Shown: positions 19,833 to 29,700 of the stretch, piece by piece | Position numbering within the stretch: the first letter of the stretch is position 1 | How the letters are laid out: every line of letters begins with the position of its first letter | From: Planctomycetota bacterium | GTDB lineage: Bacteria > Planctomycetota > Phycisphaerae > UBA1845 | Reading direction: 5' to 3' | Assembly (NCBI GenBank): GCA_024276605.1 | Contig: JAJRWX010000010.1 | Coordinates: 1-64,000, forward strand | DNA: 64,000 bases | Translations under genes and position numbers: made by a program | Notes under the pieces: model-generated | Seen by the model: only the letters and a program-made list of their open reading frames with translations | What the model was told of the DNA's origin: nothing | The model's database searches: none

Positions 19833-20197
19833 GATTCAAACCTTTTTGGGTTGCGACGATAATGTCGCAGTCTATATCTCCAAACGAACCGAGGGCTTCA
19901 GCCCGCGCGGCGTTACGAACGATGGTGATTCACGCCGCAAGTAAAATGCCAGGGGCGTTCACATCGTTACTCACCAATTACATGCACAATAGATACACGC
20001 GGAAAGAAAATCAAATGTAGCCAATTTTGCTAAGATAATCATGCCAATGAGGTGAGGATGTCTATCGCACCCTAGTGGACCTATAATATGCCGATATTGT
20101 TGCCGATGCTTATCCAGTGTTGTAGAATGTATCATAGTTCATGGCATAGGTCACGGATGGCCGATTCTGACTTTATCAACATAGTTGAGAATGTTCC
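19833..20197. other. Divergent intergenic region with one palindrome
   Basis: About 365 bp between glyA (minus) and the DUF6941-like gene (plus). Contains copy 2 of the GGCTTCAGCC palindrome at 19885-19910. The 71-codon ORF starting at 20088 ends inside the next gene in another frame and is not called. Confidence 0.5.
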
Positions 20198-20602
20198 GTG
20201 GTTGAAGCCCCCACATTACAGGCGCTCGTATTGGCCGATCAAGTGTACGTGGAAAGCGACACGTATAAATTTATTATCGCGGGCACTTTTCGTCAACTTC
20301 TGACAGCAGAATTACCTTGTCAGTTTCATCGTGAGACTTATGCGTATGTTTGCATGACGAATGTACATGGCACCGTTAATGTACATCTGAGATACATTGA
20401 TTTATCGACGAACCAAGTACTATTACGATCGATGGAATTTCCAGTTGTTGCATCAAGCCCCGTGGAGACCGTGGAACTAAAAATCCCAGTCGCACCATTA
20501 CCGATGCCACACGAGGGGGTGTATGCTTTAGAAGTGCATGTAGGCGATGATATGCTCGGTGCATTTCGAGTGTCGGTGCGACGCTTCGCAAAGGAAGGAT
20601 AG
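20198..20602 (+). CDS. DUF6941-like protein
   Basis: 134 residues from GTG 20198; an in-frame TGA at 20186-20188 bounds it upstream. 'PTLQALVLADQVYVESDT', 'KFIIAGTF' is the characteristic opening of small beta-sandwich proteins of the DUF6941 group found in planctomycetes; the rest is strand-rich ('HLRYIDLSTNQVLL', 'VYALEVHVGDDMLG'). Ends 2 bp before hicB, so likely co-transcribed with the toxin-antitoxin pair. Function unknown. Confidence 0.7.
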   Translation: MVEAPTLQALVLADQVYVESDTYKFIIAGTFRQLLTAELPCQFHRETYAYVCMTNVHGTVNVHLRYIDLSTNQVLLRSMEFPVVASSPVETVELKIPVAPLPMPHEGVYALEVHVGDDMLGAFRVSVRRFAKEG

Positions 20603-20604
20603 AC

Positions 20605-20934
20605 ATGACATCAACGGATACACGAACTGCTCCGGCGGGACCATACCATCTTGTTGATGAAAGAAGACTCGATTGGACACAACAAGAAGATATATATCAG
20701 ACTGAAGTTCGACTTGTTGAAGAACAAATCGGCACATGGACCGTATATGTTCCCCAGTTACCCGGCGTTATGAGCGAAGGTGAAACAGTCGAGGAAGCAC
20801 TCCATAATATCCGCGAGGCCTTGCAAGGTACTCTTGAAAGCTATAAGGCTGACGGGATGAAGGTTCCATGGATAGAATCGATTGAACCTCGTCAACCAAA
20901 TGAAAAGGCCAAGTGGGTTCTTGTGCATGCCTAA
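20605..20934 (+). CDS. hicB: HicB-like antitoxin
   Basis: 109 residues. Central HicB fold 'GTWTVYVPQLPGVMSEGETVEEALHNIREALQGTLE', a partly degraded RNase H-like domain that binds and neutralises HicA. Strong ribosome site AAGGAAGG 8 bases before the ATG. No ribbon-helix-helix tail is obvious, so repression of its own promoter is uncertain. hicA overlaps its 3' end by 8 bases. Confidence 0.85.
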   Translation: MTSTDTRTAPAGPYHLVDERRLDWTQQEDIYQTEVRLVEEQIGTWTVYVPQLPGVMSEGETVEEALHNIREALQGTLESYKADGMKVPWIESIEPRQPNEKAKWVLVHA

Positions 20935-21154
20935 ATTGCCAGTTCTAACCGGCATAGAAGTAATTACCGCGTTCAAACGAGCCGGTTTTGAAATAGATCG
21001 CATCAAGGGAAGTCACCACATCCTAAAGAAAGCGAATTATACCTACCGGCTAGCTATACCTGTCCACGGTAAGAAACCTCTTGGTTCAGGATTACTAAGA
21101 CGGCTGATCAGAGATGCGGGGCTATCGGTCGAAGAGTTTGTTGAATTGCTTTAG
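20927..21154 (+). CDS. hicA: HicA-like mRNA interferase toxin
   Basis: 75 residues. dsRBD-like HicA fold with the catalytic His in 'GSHHILKK' and 'IPVHGKKPLGSGLLRRLIRDAGLS'. In the family it cleaves mRNA independently of translation. ATG 20927 overlaps the hicB stop, and an upstream in-frame ATG at 20882 is rejected because it would lie deep inside hicB. Order hicB-hicA is the less common one. Confidence 0.88.
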   Translation: MPKLPVLTGIEVITAFKRAGFEIDRIKGSHHILKKANYTYRLAIPVHGKKPLGSGLLRRLIRDAGLSVEEFVELL

Positions 21155-21250
21155 GACCAGGGTTTCGACGTACTGTCATCAATCGTGGAATTTTTCAGGT
21201 AGGACCAATTGCAGGTAATGCACAAAGCATAAAATGTACGCTATTTAGGC

Positions 21251-21793
21251 CTACATCCCCACTTCCAGATCAACCCCCAACCCCTCTGCGATGCGGTTGA
21301 TATAGTTGAAAAACGAGATGACCTGCGTAGCGTCGCCGATGGCTTCGTCGGTGAGGTCCAGCGAGCGTAGGTGGTCGATATCAGTCTGTGTCACTGCAGA
21401 AGGCGTTTTTGTTAGTTTGATGGCGTGATCGCAGAGCGCTCGATCGACTTCGGAAAGCTTAGCCTGGCGATAATCCGTCTTGATCTGCTCTACCCATTCG
21501 TCGTTGTTGACCTCAACACGGAGGTCGCGCGCGTGCGCCTGCGTTCAGTAATAGCAGTCGTTAGCTTTAGAGACCACCGTAGCCAGCATCTCCCGTTGTG
21601 CTCGACTCAGATGCTCGTTGTCCTGCACGGTTGAAGCTACGTACAGGTTCATGCACCCCTGCAGCGCAGCAGGGTTGGTGCTTTGAACTTTTAGAATGTT
21701 AGCCACACGCCCCGTTCTGGCGGTCGAAGCTTTGTAGATGCGATCGAGCGTACCGTCTGCGTGTGCCTCATCAATGATGTTGATATAAGCCAT
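21251..21793 (-). CDS. AhpD-like peroxidase-related selenoprotein (in-frame TGA = Sec83)
   Basis: 180 residues if TGA at 21545-21547 is read through as selenocysteine; TAG at 21251-21253 is the true stop. The TGA falls exactly at the second cysteine of the AhpD CxxC redox motif: residues 80-83 are C-Y-Y-TGA, preceded by 'VVSKAND' and followed by 'TQAHARDL'. Downstream the frame continues the family: 'KLSEVDRALCDHAIKLT', 'DATQVISFFNYINRIAEGLG'. In AhpD this position is the peroxidatic residue. A hairpin of bacterial SECIS form starts 18 bases after the TGA. AhpD-like selenoproteins are known in bacteria, which supports Sec. selABC are not in this window. Without Sec incorporation only an 82-residue fragment would be made. 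Confidence 0.88.
21509..21526 (-). promoter_or_regulatory. Bacterial SECIS-like hairpin
   Basis: On the minus strand GACCTC-CGTGTT-GAGGTC: a perfect 6-bp stem with a 6-base apical loop. The loop has G at its second position, and this G is 26 bases after the TGA. Both the loop G and the distance (16-37 bases) meet the published bacterial SECIS model for SelB binding. It lies within the coding sequence, as bacterial SECIS elements do. Confidence 0.8.
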
Positions 21794-21832
21794 AGCCGAA
21801 TGTTCTTTCTATGAGCCTTAAAATATGAAATG

Positions 21833-22831
21833 TCATTTAACTGTCACAGTGGAATGTTTCGACACCAGGCAGTCGTACAGTTGTTCGACGTCCTTGTTGT
21901 ACATGCGAATGCAGCCGAGTGAAGTGTTGTGTCCAATGGAGTCCGGCTCAATAGTCCCGTGGATACCGTAGCGACGTTGACCCAGTGCATCTCCGCTCAC
22001 GCCGATCAATCCAATCCACCGTTCCCCCAACGGGTTCGTGGGATCATCGGCTGCGATAATGTCCCCGCCGCGCGGGGGATAGTATTGCGGATTCTTAAGC
22101 TTGGTGCCGACCTGCCACTCTCCCGTCGGCGTGCTTCCATCTTCACCAAGCCCCACACGATATTGCTTCACAAACGTCGAGTCTAGATGTAGGTCCAGCG
22201 TGAAAGTTTTTTTGCTAACCGTCGCAAGAAAAGGGCCGTGAATAACTTTCAATGCCTGACCCACGCGAATGAGATTTTTATTTCGGATACCATTGATGGT
22301 CGCCAGCAAATCATCCGACACTCTGAATTGCCGTGCGATCTTCCCCAGCGTGTCACCCGTCTTGATGATATACCGACCGACATGCGGGTCGCCATCGTAA
22401 ATTCGCGCCGAGAAGATTGTCTCGTTCCCAATGCGTGACAATTCGCCACGCAAAAACTTCTCATCAGCTTCACCGACCCCCAGCGACAGAGCTTCACTGA
22501 AGTGCGTCCGCGCTGCAATCAGGTCTTTGCTGATAACCGCCTGCTTACCGGCTTTGATTAGCGACTGCGTCCGCTGCGGCGTCGTCATCACAGGCTTTGT
22601 GCTAGGACTGATCCCACCCTTTTCTATGACGTCGGGTTGAGTGCGGTTGGGTTCGTACTGCTGTGGTCGATCGGTTGATAGTCTGGGTTGAGGCGCAAGG
22701 GCGAGCGTGTTGTCGAGTTCGTTTCCTTGGCTATCGGTGTGATACAACCAATACCAAGCGCTGGCTGCGGTCGCCAATAAGACGATTAAAGCCAGACCCG
22801 GTCGAGATTTTCGTCTGCGGCGTCTGGCCAT
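21833..22831 (-). CDS. LysM-containing L,D-transpeptidase
   Basis: 332 residues from ATG 22831 (9 codons inside the longest frame). Arg-rich N-terminus and one TM/signal anchor (about 12-32, 'GLALIVLLATAASAWYWLY'), a Pro-rich linker, a LysM domain ('IIKTGDTLGKIARQFRVSDD'), then the YkuD catalytic domain with 'GIHGT' and 'SLGCIRM' (catalytic Cys). Cross-links peptidoglycan 3-3 or attaches proteins to it, in the periplasm. Evidence that this planctomycete has a peptidoglycan wall. Confidence 0.93.
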   Translation of the reverse strand: MARRRRRKSRPGLALIVLLATAASAWYWLYHTDSQGNELDNTLALAPQPRLSTDRPQQYEPNRTQPDVIEKGGISPSTKPVMTTPQRTQSLIKAGKQAVISKDLIAARTHFSEALSLGVGEADEKFLRGELSRIGNETIFSARIYDGDPHVGRYIIKTGDTLGKIARQFRVSDDLLATINGIRNKNLIRVGQALKVIHGPFLATVSKKTFTLDLHLDSTFVKQYRVGLGEDGSTPTGEWQVGTKLKNPQYYPPRGGDIIAADDPTNPLGERWIGLIGVSGDALGQRRYGIHGTIEPDSIGHNTSLGCIRMYNKDVEQLYDCLVSKHSTVTVK

Positions 22832-23177
22832 GTGTCGCCTCCGTGCGGGAAAATCCAAAGCTTATGCCACGCGACCCTTCTGTTCAGGGTACGTATCAAA
22901 TTACGGCTACTAAAATCTAAGAATAGCATAACAAGTCACCAAACGGATGCAACGTGCGCGACTTAATTCACAGATTTGTGAAGTTGTGTTTTTCGGCCAT
23001 GTGACTATGTGTTCAGCCCATACGCCCTGTAAAGGGTGGTAGATGACTTTCTTAGGTGATTGGGAATCGTATCAGTACGGGTTGACGAATCGCAGCCCGG
23101 TCTCTCCAATGTAGATGGTAAATTCATGGTGTTAGTTCCAACACCTAAAATCTCTTGGCGTAGAAAACGATAAGTCT
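22832..23177. other. Divergent intergenic region
   Basis: About 345 bp between the L,D-transpeptidase gene (minus) and the gene at 23178 (plus). I see no ORF with coding character, RNA gene or repeat. Confidence 0.45.
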
Positions 23178-23747
23178 ATGGCGCAGCAACAATGGCAGGT
23201 CGATCACTCCAATGGCGTTTGCGCGGAATCCGGGCGCAAGCTGGAAGAAGGAGAACCATTCTATACCGTACTCTTTGAAGAGGGTGAATCCTTTCGCCGG
23301 GCGGATTATTGTGTCGAAGCTTGGAAGGGGCCTCCCGATGGAGCTTATTGCTATTTCAAAGGTCACGTGCCGGTCAAAGAGAAGAAACAAAAGCTTCTTG
23401 TTAACGACGACCTGCTAACAGATTTTTTCACCCGGTTAGCCGACGAGCAAATCGAAGTTCGCTTACAGTTCCGATTTGTGCTTGCGTTAATTCTCATGCG
23501 CAAAAGAAAGCTGAGGTATGACAGCTCGACCGACGTCGGTGGGCGGGAGATATGGACCATGACGCTAATCAAGGACCAGACCACCCACGAAGTGCTCAAT
23601 CCCCACCTGACAGACGATCAAATCGAAGGCGTCAGTCAGCAACTCACCGCTATCCTCCACGGGGATATGGGGGAGTATATAGCTACCCTGGACCAAGCCA
23701 ACGTCACCGCCTCGGAAACGGATCAAACGGATGAGCCACCCTCGTAA
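23178..23747 (+). CDS. Conserved hypothetical protein
   Basis: 189 residues. Starts with a compact region containing three cysteines ('NGVCAESGRKLEEGEPFYTVLF', 'YCVEAW', 'GAYCYFKG') that resembles the opening of planctomycete zinc-binding hypotheticals, followed by a helical middle ('RLQFRFVLALILMRKRKL') and an acidic tail. No signal peptide. Function unknown. Stands 8 bp upstream of the lipoprotein gene at 23756, so probably the first gene of an operon. Confidence 0.75.
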   Translation: MAQQQWQVDHSNGVCAESGRKLEEGEPFYTVLFEEGESFRRADYCVEAWKGPPDGAYCYFKGHVPVKEKKQKLLVNDDLLTDFFTRLADEQIEVRLQFRFVLALILMRKRKLRYDSSTDVGGREIWTMTLIKDQTTHEVLNPHLTDDQIEGVSQQLTAILHGDMGEYIATLDQANVTASETDQTDEPPS

Positions 23748-23755
23748 GCATCACC

Positions 23756-24580
23756 ATGCATAAACTCCATTTACTAATCTGCGGCACGGCATTGATGATC
23801 GTCGGTTGTCCGTCGCAGCCAAGGGTTTCACTCCGACCTCAAGCCCCCAGACCGCTGTATGATGTCGTCTCGGTAGTCAATGCCAATGCTGCGGCCATCA
23901 CCAACACCCTGCGCGCACGCGGCGTCGTCGACGGATATTTTACCAGCCCTCAAGGCCGCCGCCGCAGTTACCATGTAGACGGTACGCTGTTCTATCTTGA
24001 CCCATCCTACTTGCGATTTGATCTGAAAAAACTTGGTACCCGTATGTTGCTGTTCGGTTCGAACGACACGAACTATTGGATAGTCGGCCAGAAGGACGAG
24101 GATTCTTTTTGTGGACGACATGGCGTGGCAGATGATCTCCCACCGGATACGCCAATCTCACCGACCCAGCTCATCGAAGCACTAGGCTTAAGTTCAATTC
24201 CTGTTGACTATAGTGCCCTGGATGATGTTCAATATGTACAACGAATCGTACCGGACTACCAACAAATACTTTTTTTTGATTACAACCACGCCGCTTCACC
24301 GATCCTGAATAAAGAATATTGGATCGATCGGCGCGCGCCTTATTTAGTGAGCAAAGTGATCTTTCGCGACGAGGATGGCCAGGTGGAGATGGAATCTTCT
24401 TTGTCGCAATATCGGCGTCATGGCGGTGTTGATTGCTGGCTGCCGTATGTGATGGAGGTAGTTTGGCCTAAGGCGCAGGCTTACCTTCGCTTCCAAGTAC
24501 GCCAGTGGAAACAGTTTGAAGCGGTCACGCCCACGAGTCCACAATTTGTCACGCATGAAGTGTGTGAAAATAAGAGATAG
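23756..24580 (+). CDS. Lipoprotein, LolA-like
   Basis: 274 residues. Type II signal with lipobox 'LMIVGC' (Cys18), so a lipidated periplasmic or outer membrane protein. The mature part is strand-rich ('GTLFYLDPSYLRFDLKKLG', 'YLVSKVIFRDEDGQVEMESS'), reminiscent of LolA-type or outer membrane lipoprotein sorting proteins. Fold assignment is inference. Follows the gene at 23178 closely. Confidence 0.75.
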   Translation: MHKLHLLICGTALMIVGCPSQPRVSLRPQAPRPLYDVVSVVNANAAAITNTLRARGVVDGYFTSPQGRRRSYHVDGTLFYLDPSYLRFDLKKLGTRMLLFGSNDTNYWIVGQKDEDSFCGRHGVADDLPPDTPISPTQLIEALGLSSIPVDYSALDDVQYVQRIVPDYQQILFFDYNHAASPILNKEYWIDRRAPYLVSKVIFRDEDGQVEMESSLSQYRRHGGVDCWLPYVMEVVWPKAQAYLRFQVRQWKQFEAVTPTSPQFVTHEVCENKR

Positions 24581-24619
24581 TGCTGTGACAACGTTCTAGC
24601 ACTATGGAACTTGTTCTAG

Positions 24620-26485
24620 TTGGAAAGGTCGCTGTCAATTATTCTTTGCCCAGATCAATCCAGCTTCTACCCATACAACACCAGAGCGTTGTCCGTTTCC
24701 AGTTGCCGAGCGTCAAGCAAAATAAAAGCCTGGCAAGGTGGCAGCAATCGCGGACACACCGTAGCCTATCTGATGTTGGCGGTAGGGTTATTTGCGTACC
24801 CAGTATCGGCTTCCGAAGTGCCTTCACTTGGATTGTATGGCAGCGATGACGTGTTATGGATATTCCTACGCAAACCCGACAAGACCGGTACCTTACATCT
24901 ATATTTTTCATTTTGGTTGCAGCGTGATATTCAACGTGGTGGTCATTTTCGTCCGCACATACAAGGCCTCAGTGGTGGTATCGCCAAGGCTGCTCTGCGC
25001 GGTACCGACTTGCATGCCATCTATCGCGATGGTACGCATTGGCGTTACCAAGCTCAGGCTTTTTCGAGACTTCCAACCGCCAAACCGTTGCGCGTTGCTG
25101 AGCGCAATATCCCTGGAAATGTCGTACCCGCAGCGCTTGGTTTTGATCGTGGGCGATCTGTTCTCTACGCACTCATCACCGCCCGACAGGCCCATGAAAT
25201 GATAAAGCTTGAACAAGAGGCTACCGCTTTACGCGAAGAAGCTGTGCACGACGATGATCCCATTGAAAAAACTCAGCGAGCCATAGTAACACCTCTGCAA
25301 GAGATCACCACGGATTACGCCATCATATATTACGAGGAAGGACGCTGGCGGGTGGATCGCAATGCGCCGTCTGATCTTACCCTGGGGTCTGAAGTGCAGA
25401 CTATCGTGGGGGATGGTGACGCCATTCATTTGCTCTATGAAGATGGTGCTATACCCAACACCTATCTCTATAAACAATCTGCTTCTGCTTCGGCTTCTTG
25501 GTCATCCTCTTCACCAATTTCTTTTGATGCCCCATTGGAATCTGCGATTTTATCATTGTCTGATCAATCCCCCTTGATGGTTGTTAGTTTGGGGCATAAT
25601 AACAGTATCGATGTGTCGATTTATCGTTTTCAAGACGATTCGTGGCGCTTATCGAATGTGTTATCTGATAGCGAGGGTCATGTACGCCATTTCACCAGGC
25701 CCGTAGCCGTATCTCTTTTTGCCGATACTATAGCCGTCGCTAGGCAAGACGCAGACCATGTGGTTAGCGTAGGGCGTTGGTCGTTGGAAACCGGTCTTCC
25801 CGTGGAGCCGGCAAAGACCGTCATTGCGCTACAACATTACATGCTGACGACACCCGAATCACGCGTGCGCACATTGATCCAGTACGGTATATTAGGCGGC
25901 ATACTAACGGTCGTTTTTCTACGCCGGCGAGAGAGCGTCACAGTGGTGGCATCAATTAAGGACGACCAACAGCTCGCACCTTTCACCCGTCGTCTGGCTT
26001 CTTTTTTGGTTGATATGTCGATATTGTTCCCCTTGTGGGGCGCGTTACTTTTTCGCCAGATCATGGCCATGGATGGTGCTATGTCAGCTTTCGAGCCGAT
26101 GGGCGGTGGGGAATCGATCTCACCCAATCATCTACAGTTTTGGCTAATGGCTATCATTGGTGCCATCTTTGGTACATATTGCCTGATTTTTGAGAGTATC
26201 GGTGCGGCAACACCCGGCAAACGCCTCTTAGGCTTAACGGTAGTTTCCGACCAAGGGCAGCGATGTAGTTTCGCGGCGATCGTGATAAGGAATCTCGTGC
26301 GGCCTATGGAGTTTTATTTCCCCCCCGTAGCGCTTCTTGTCATTGTTACACCAAGTAGGCAAAGGCTGGGAGACATGTTGGCCCGGTCGGTCGTGGTCAT
26401 GCCACTGCCGCCGACCAAAGGCCGGGCCAATGGCCAAGAGTATGATTCAAACGAAAACGAACCGCATATCGACGAACAAGTCTGA
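24620..26485 (+). CDS. RDD family membrane protein with large extracytoplasmic domain
   Basis: Up to 621 residues from TTG 24620; the start is uncertain, and ATG 24773 would place a signal peptide ('MLAVGLFAYPVSAS') at the N-terminus. The first 400 residues look like a beta-propeller-type exported domain ('ATALREEAVHDDDPIEKT', 'GDAIHLLYEDGA'), then one TM, then an RDD domain with three TM segments and its signature 'APFTRRLASFLVDMSILFPL' and 'GKRLLGLTVV', 'RQRLGDMLA'. RDD proteins are often transport-associated, but the role here is unknown. Confidence 0.8.
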   Translation: MERSLSIILCPDQSSFYPYNTRALSVSSCRASSKIKAWQGGSNRGHTVAYLMLAVGLFAYPVSASEVPSLGLYGSDDVLWIFLRKPDKTGTLHLYFSFWLQRDIQRGGHFRPHIQGLSGGIAKAALRGTDLHAIYRDGTHWRYQAQAFSRLPTAKPLRVAERNIPGNVVPAALGFDRGRSVLYALITARQAHEMIKLEQEATALREEAVHDDDPIEKTQRAIVTPLQEITTDYAIIYYEEGRWRVDRNAPSDLTLGSEVQTIVGDGDAIHLLYEDGAIPNTYLYKQSASASASWSSSSPISFDAPLESAILSLSDQSPLMVVSLGHNNSIDVSIYRFQDDSWRLSNVLSDSEGHVRHFTRPVAVSLFADTIAVARQDADHVVSVGRWSLETGLPVEPAKTVIALQHYMLTTPESRVRTLIQYGILGGILTVVFLRRRESVTVVASIKDDQQLAPFTRRLASFLVDMSILFPLWGALLFRQIMAMDGAMSAFEPMGGGESISPNHLQFWLMAIIGAIFGTYCLIFESIGAATPGKRLLGLTVVSDQGQRCSFAAIVIRNLVRPMEFYFPPVALLVIVTPSRQRLGDMLARSVVVMPLPPTKGRANGQEYDSNENEPHIDEQV

Positions 26486-26729
26486 TACGCATGGCCTTCA
26501 TGTAGCAAACAGGCGTTTTCAGTGTCGCCCAATCGTTTTTTCACTAGTTCTTCATGTTATCCCCCTTTTTTCAATTGATCCGATAACTTCAGCCCTACCT
26601 TTCGTCATCCGATGTTTATTTAGGACGTAGATGGATTGCGTCTGTTTGCTCGCTCTGGGTTTGGTTTGTGAGCTGTGCTTGGAACACCAGGGCATTGGTT
26701 CAGCTCAGTCGTGAGCGGAGATTGTGGAC

Positions 26730-29700
26730 ATGTATAAAAAATTCTTTGGGCTTCGCTGTTCGCCGTTTGAAGATCGGATTCAACCCGAATTCCTTTTTAC
26801 TTATCCGGACTTGGATGAAGTGCTTGCGTCTATGGAATGCGAAATCCGCTACCGTCAAGGCCTTGGTCTTATCGTGGGAGAAGCCGGTACGGGTAAGACG
26901 CTGCTGGTGAGATTACTGCTGACTAAACTGGACCCACAGGAACCAGCCGTAGTCATTCGGTGCCCTGCCGATGGGAATATGGATGTCGTACGTGAGACCT
27001 GTAAAGGCTTTGGTGTCACATTGCCTGAACACTATGACGCCAAACGCGGTCTGGCCCGGCTTCGTCGCCGACTACTTGACATCCACCAGCAAAAGCGACT
27101 AGCCGTTCTCATCGTAGATCAAGCTGAAAATGTGAGTGCCGAGGCGATGGTCGCCATGGAATCACTCTTTGATCTCAGTCGAGAAGATAAACAATTATTG
27201 ACTATACTGCTCGTGGGGCAACCACGCCTAACTGATGTGCTTGGGCAGCCACTATTCGATCGACTTCGTCAACAGCTTTCTTCGGAAATCAGATTACACA
27301 AATTCACATCGGCCCGGACGCAAGAATACATTACCCATCGACTTCGCGTAGCCGGTGCCGGCGAAAAGACGATTTTTGATGCGAGTGCGATGGCTGTGAT
27401 TCATATCGTTACTAAAGGTATACCGCGATTGATTAATCGCCTCGCCGATGCAAGCATGATCGCGGCCTATAGTGATGGTAAGTCATGCGTGACCGCAGGC
27501 ATGGTTCGTGAAATGACGCACGAAGAAAACGTAAAATCTCAGCCCACGCTTTCAAAGCTAAGTGTGGCTCAGGAGGAAATACAGATGTCCAAACTCGTCT
27601 CACGTGTGGACTCAACCATTCAGGCTATGAAGGGCGACGATATGAATATCTCTGGGGATGACCTATCCGGCAGCGAGCCTGCGGGTTTGTCAGGTCGGGC
27701 GCAATCATTGATTGCTAGGCTTGAACAGACGATTAGCCAAACGCAACACACGACAGCCAAGCTTGAGCAACGCGCAAAAGAAATCACAGATCAAGTTCAA
27801 GATCAATTGCGTGAACTTGAAAGTGAAACATCACGTGTGGGTAGCTCGGCGTCCGATGTGCAACCACAACTTCATCGCATCGAAAAAACCTGTGATCGTG
27901 CTGTAAAGATCGAAGCGGAACTGTCCGCCTTCGCCGAAACTTTGGTCGAGCGGGCCGACTCCGTTCAGCAGCGCATATCGTTGCTCATGACGGCCATGAC
28001 CGACGCCGATGCGTGCCGCGAAAACATACACACCATCACCCACCAAGCTGTTGAGACGTGCAAAGAGGCGCAGCGATCTGTGCAAGGGGCACAAACTACG
28101 ATCGAGCAGGCCCAGCAAGAATTCAAAGAAAACCAGCGAGTGGCTAACGAGACCGTCGATCACCTACGAAAAAAGATTCGCCACATCGATGAAGATGCGC
28201 AGCGTAGTTACCAACATCTGGTAGAAAAAGAAAGAAATAAACTTGCCCATTGTCTCAGCGATGTGATCAAGGAATCAATCGAAGATTTTAAGGAAAAGTT
28301 ATCTCAAGTCACTCAAGAAACGCTCGACGCGCAACAAAAGACCTCTCAGAAACTAAAGGATGAGTTCCACGTCGATGTAGATCGTGTTTCCTCCGAAGCG
28401 TGCACACGTGTGTCCAGCGATGTCGAGGCATTGTCGGTTAGGAAAGACGACATGCTTGCGTCTATCAAGCATGAAATGGATACACAACAAGCTTCGTTCT
28501 CATCGATGACGAGGGATGTGCTTGAGACTGCGACCAGCGATGTCGAGGCATTGACGGCTAAGAAAGAGGACATACTTGCATCAATTAAGCATGAAATGGA
28601 AACACAGCAAGCTTCGTTCTCAGCGATGACGAGAGATGTGCTTGTGGCTGCAACCAGCGATGTTGAGGAATTGATGGCTATGAAAGAGCATACACTGGCA
28701 TCAACCAAGCATGAAATGGATAAACAACAAGCCTCCTTGGCATCGATGACTAAAGTCGCACAAGCAAGAATCGAAAAAATCCAAGCGGATCGAGTGGCGA
28801 TATTACGGCACACCATGGAGGGACTCGCTGAAGAATTGTCTGAAACCATTGAAAACAAGGTAGAGGAAGCGAAACGTCATGTGACACAATTACAGGACCG
28901 TGCCACGACCACCGTACAATCAACGAGTAAACAGTTGGATCATCTGGTACAAAAACATACGCAAGCTTGGGAAGCGCAGGAAAAAAGCCATAGTTCGCAG
29001 GAGAAGCAACTCGAATCATTGGCCACTAAGCGTGTAGCGCTGTCTTCACAAATTGATGATCTCGCAGCCCATGTCGATGCGACGGACATGATGGTAAAAA
29101 ATTCAAAGTTGGCGGTTGTTGATTTGCAGCAAGTTTCACAAACGGTGCAAATGGAGATTAAATCGACGATTGATCAAGGTCGGGCTATGACGGGTGATGT
29201 TACCAACGCCTGTGGACGTGTAGAATCTCTGCAGCGCAGCATCGCGAATACGTTGCTCGAAGTTGGAGGCGCCTGCGAGCGGCTAAACATGCTGAGCGAA
29301 AAAGCAGATAAAAGCGCTAAGTTCGCATCTCAAATTGATGATCTCGCAGCACAAATCAAATCAACAGAGGCGTTTGTACATGATTCTAAAACTGTGGTTG
29401 CCGACATGCAACAAGCTGCACAAACCATACAAAAAGAGCTTACAACGACGATTGATCGTGGTCGTGCGATGACGGGTGATGTGACTAACGCCTGTGAGCG
29501 CGTAGAGTCATTACAGCACAGTATCTCGAACACACTGCTCGAAGCTGGCGGTGCTTGCGAACGATTACATACGTTAAACGAAAAAGCAGATCGTGCAGAA
29601 AAGTTAGCCGGCAAGCTGGAAAATGTGCTAGGTACACACAACGGTCAATGCGCACAATTAGAGCGTCTCGTCAGTCAGGCTAACAAAGCTGTCGAGTTAT

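Noticed and set aside
20088-20303. 71-codon plus-strand ORF
   Set aside because: Overlaps the DUF6941-like gene in another frame and resembles no protein.
21545-21547. TGA read as tryptophan or as a simple nonsense mutation
   Set aside because: Many genes in the window end normally at TGA. The TGA replaces a redox cysteine and has a SECIS-like hairpin at the right distance, which favours selenocysteine.
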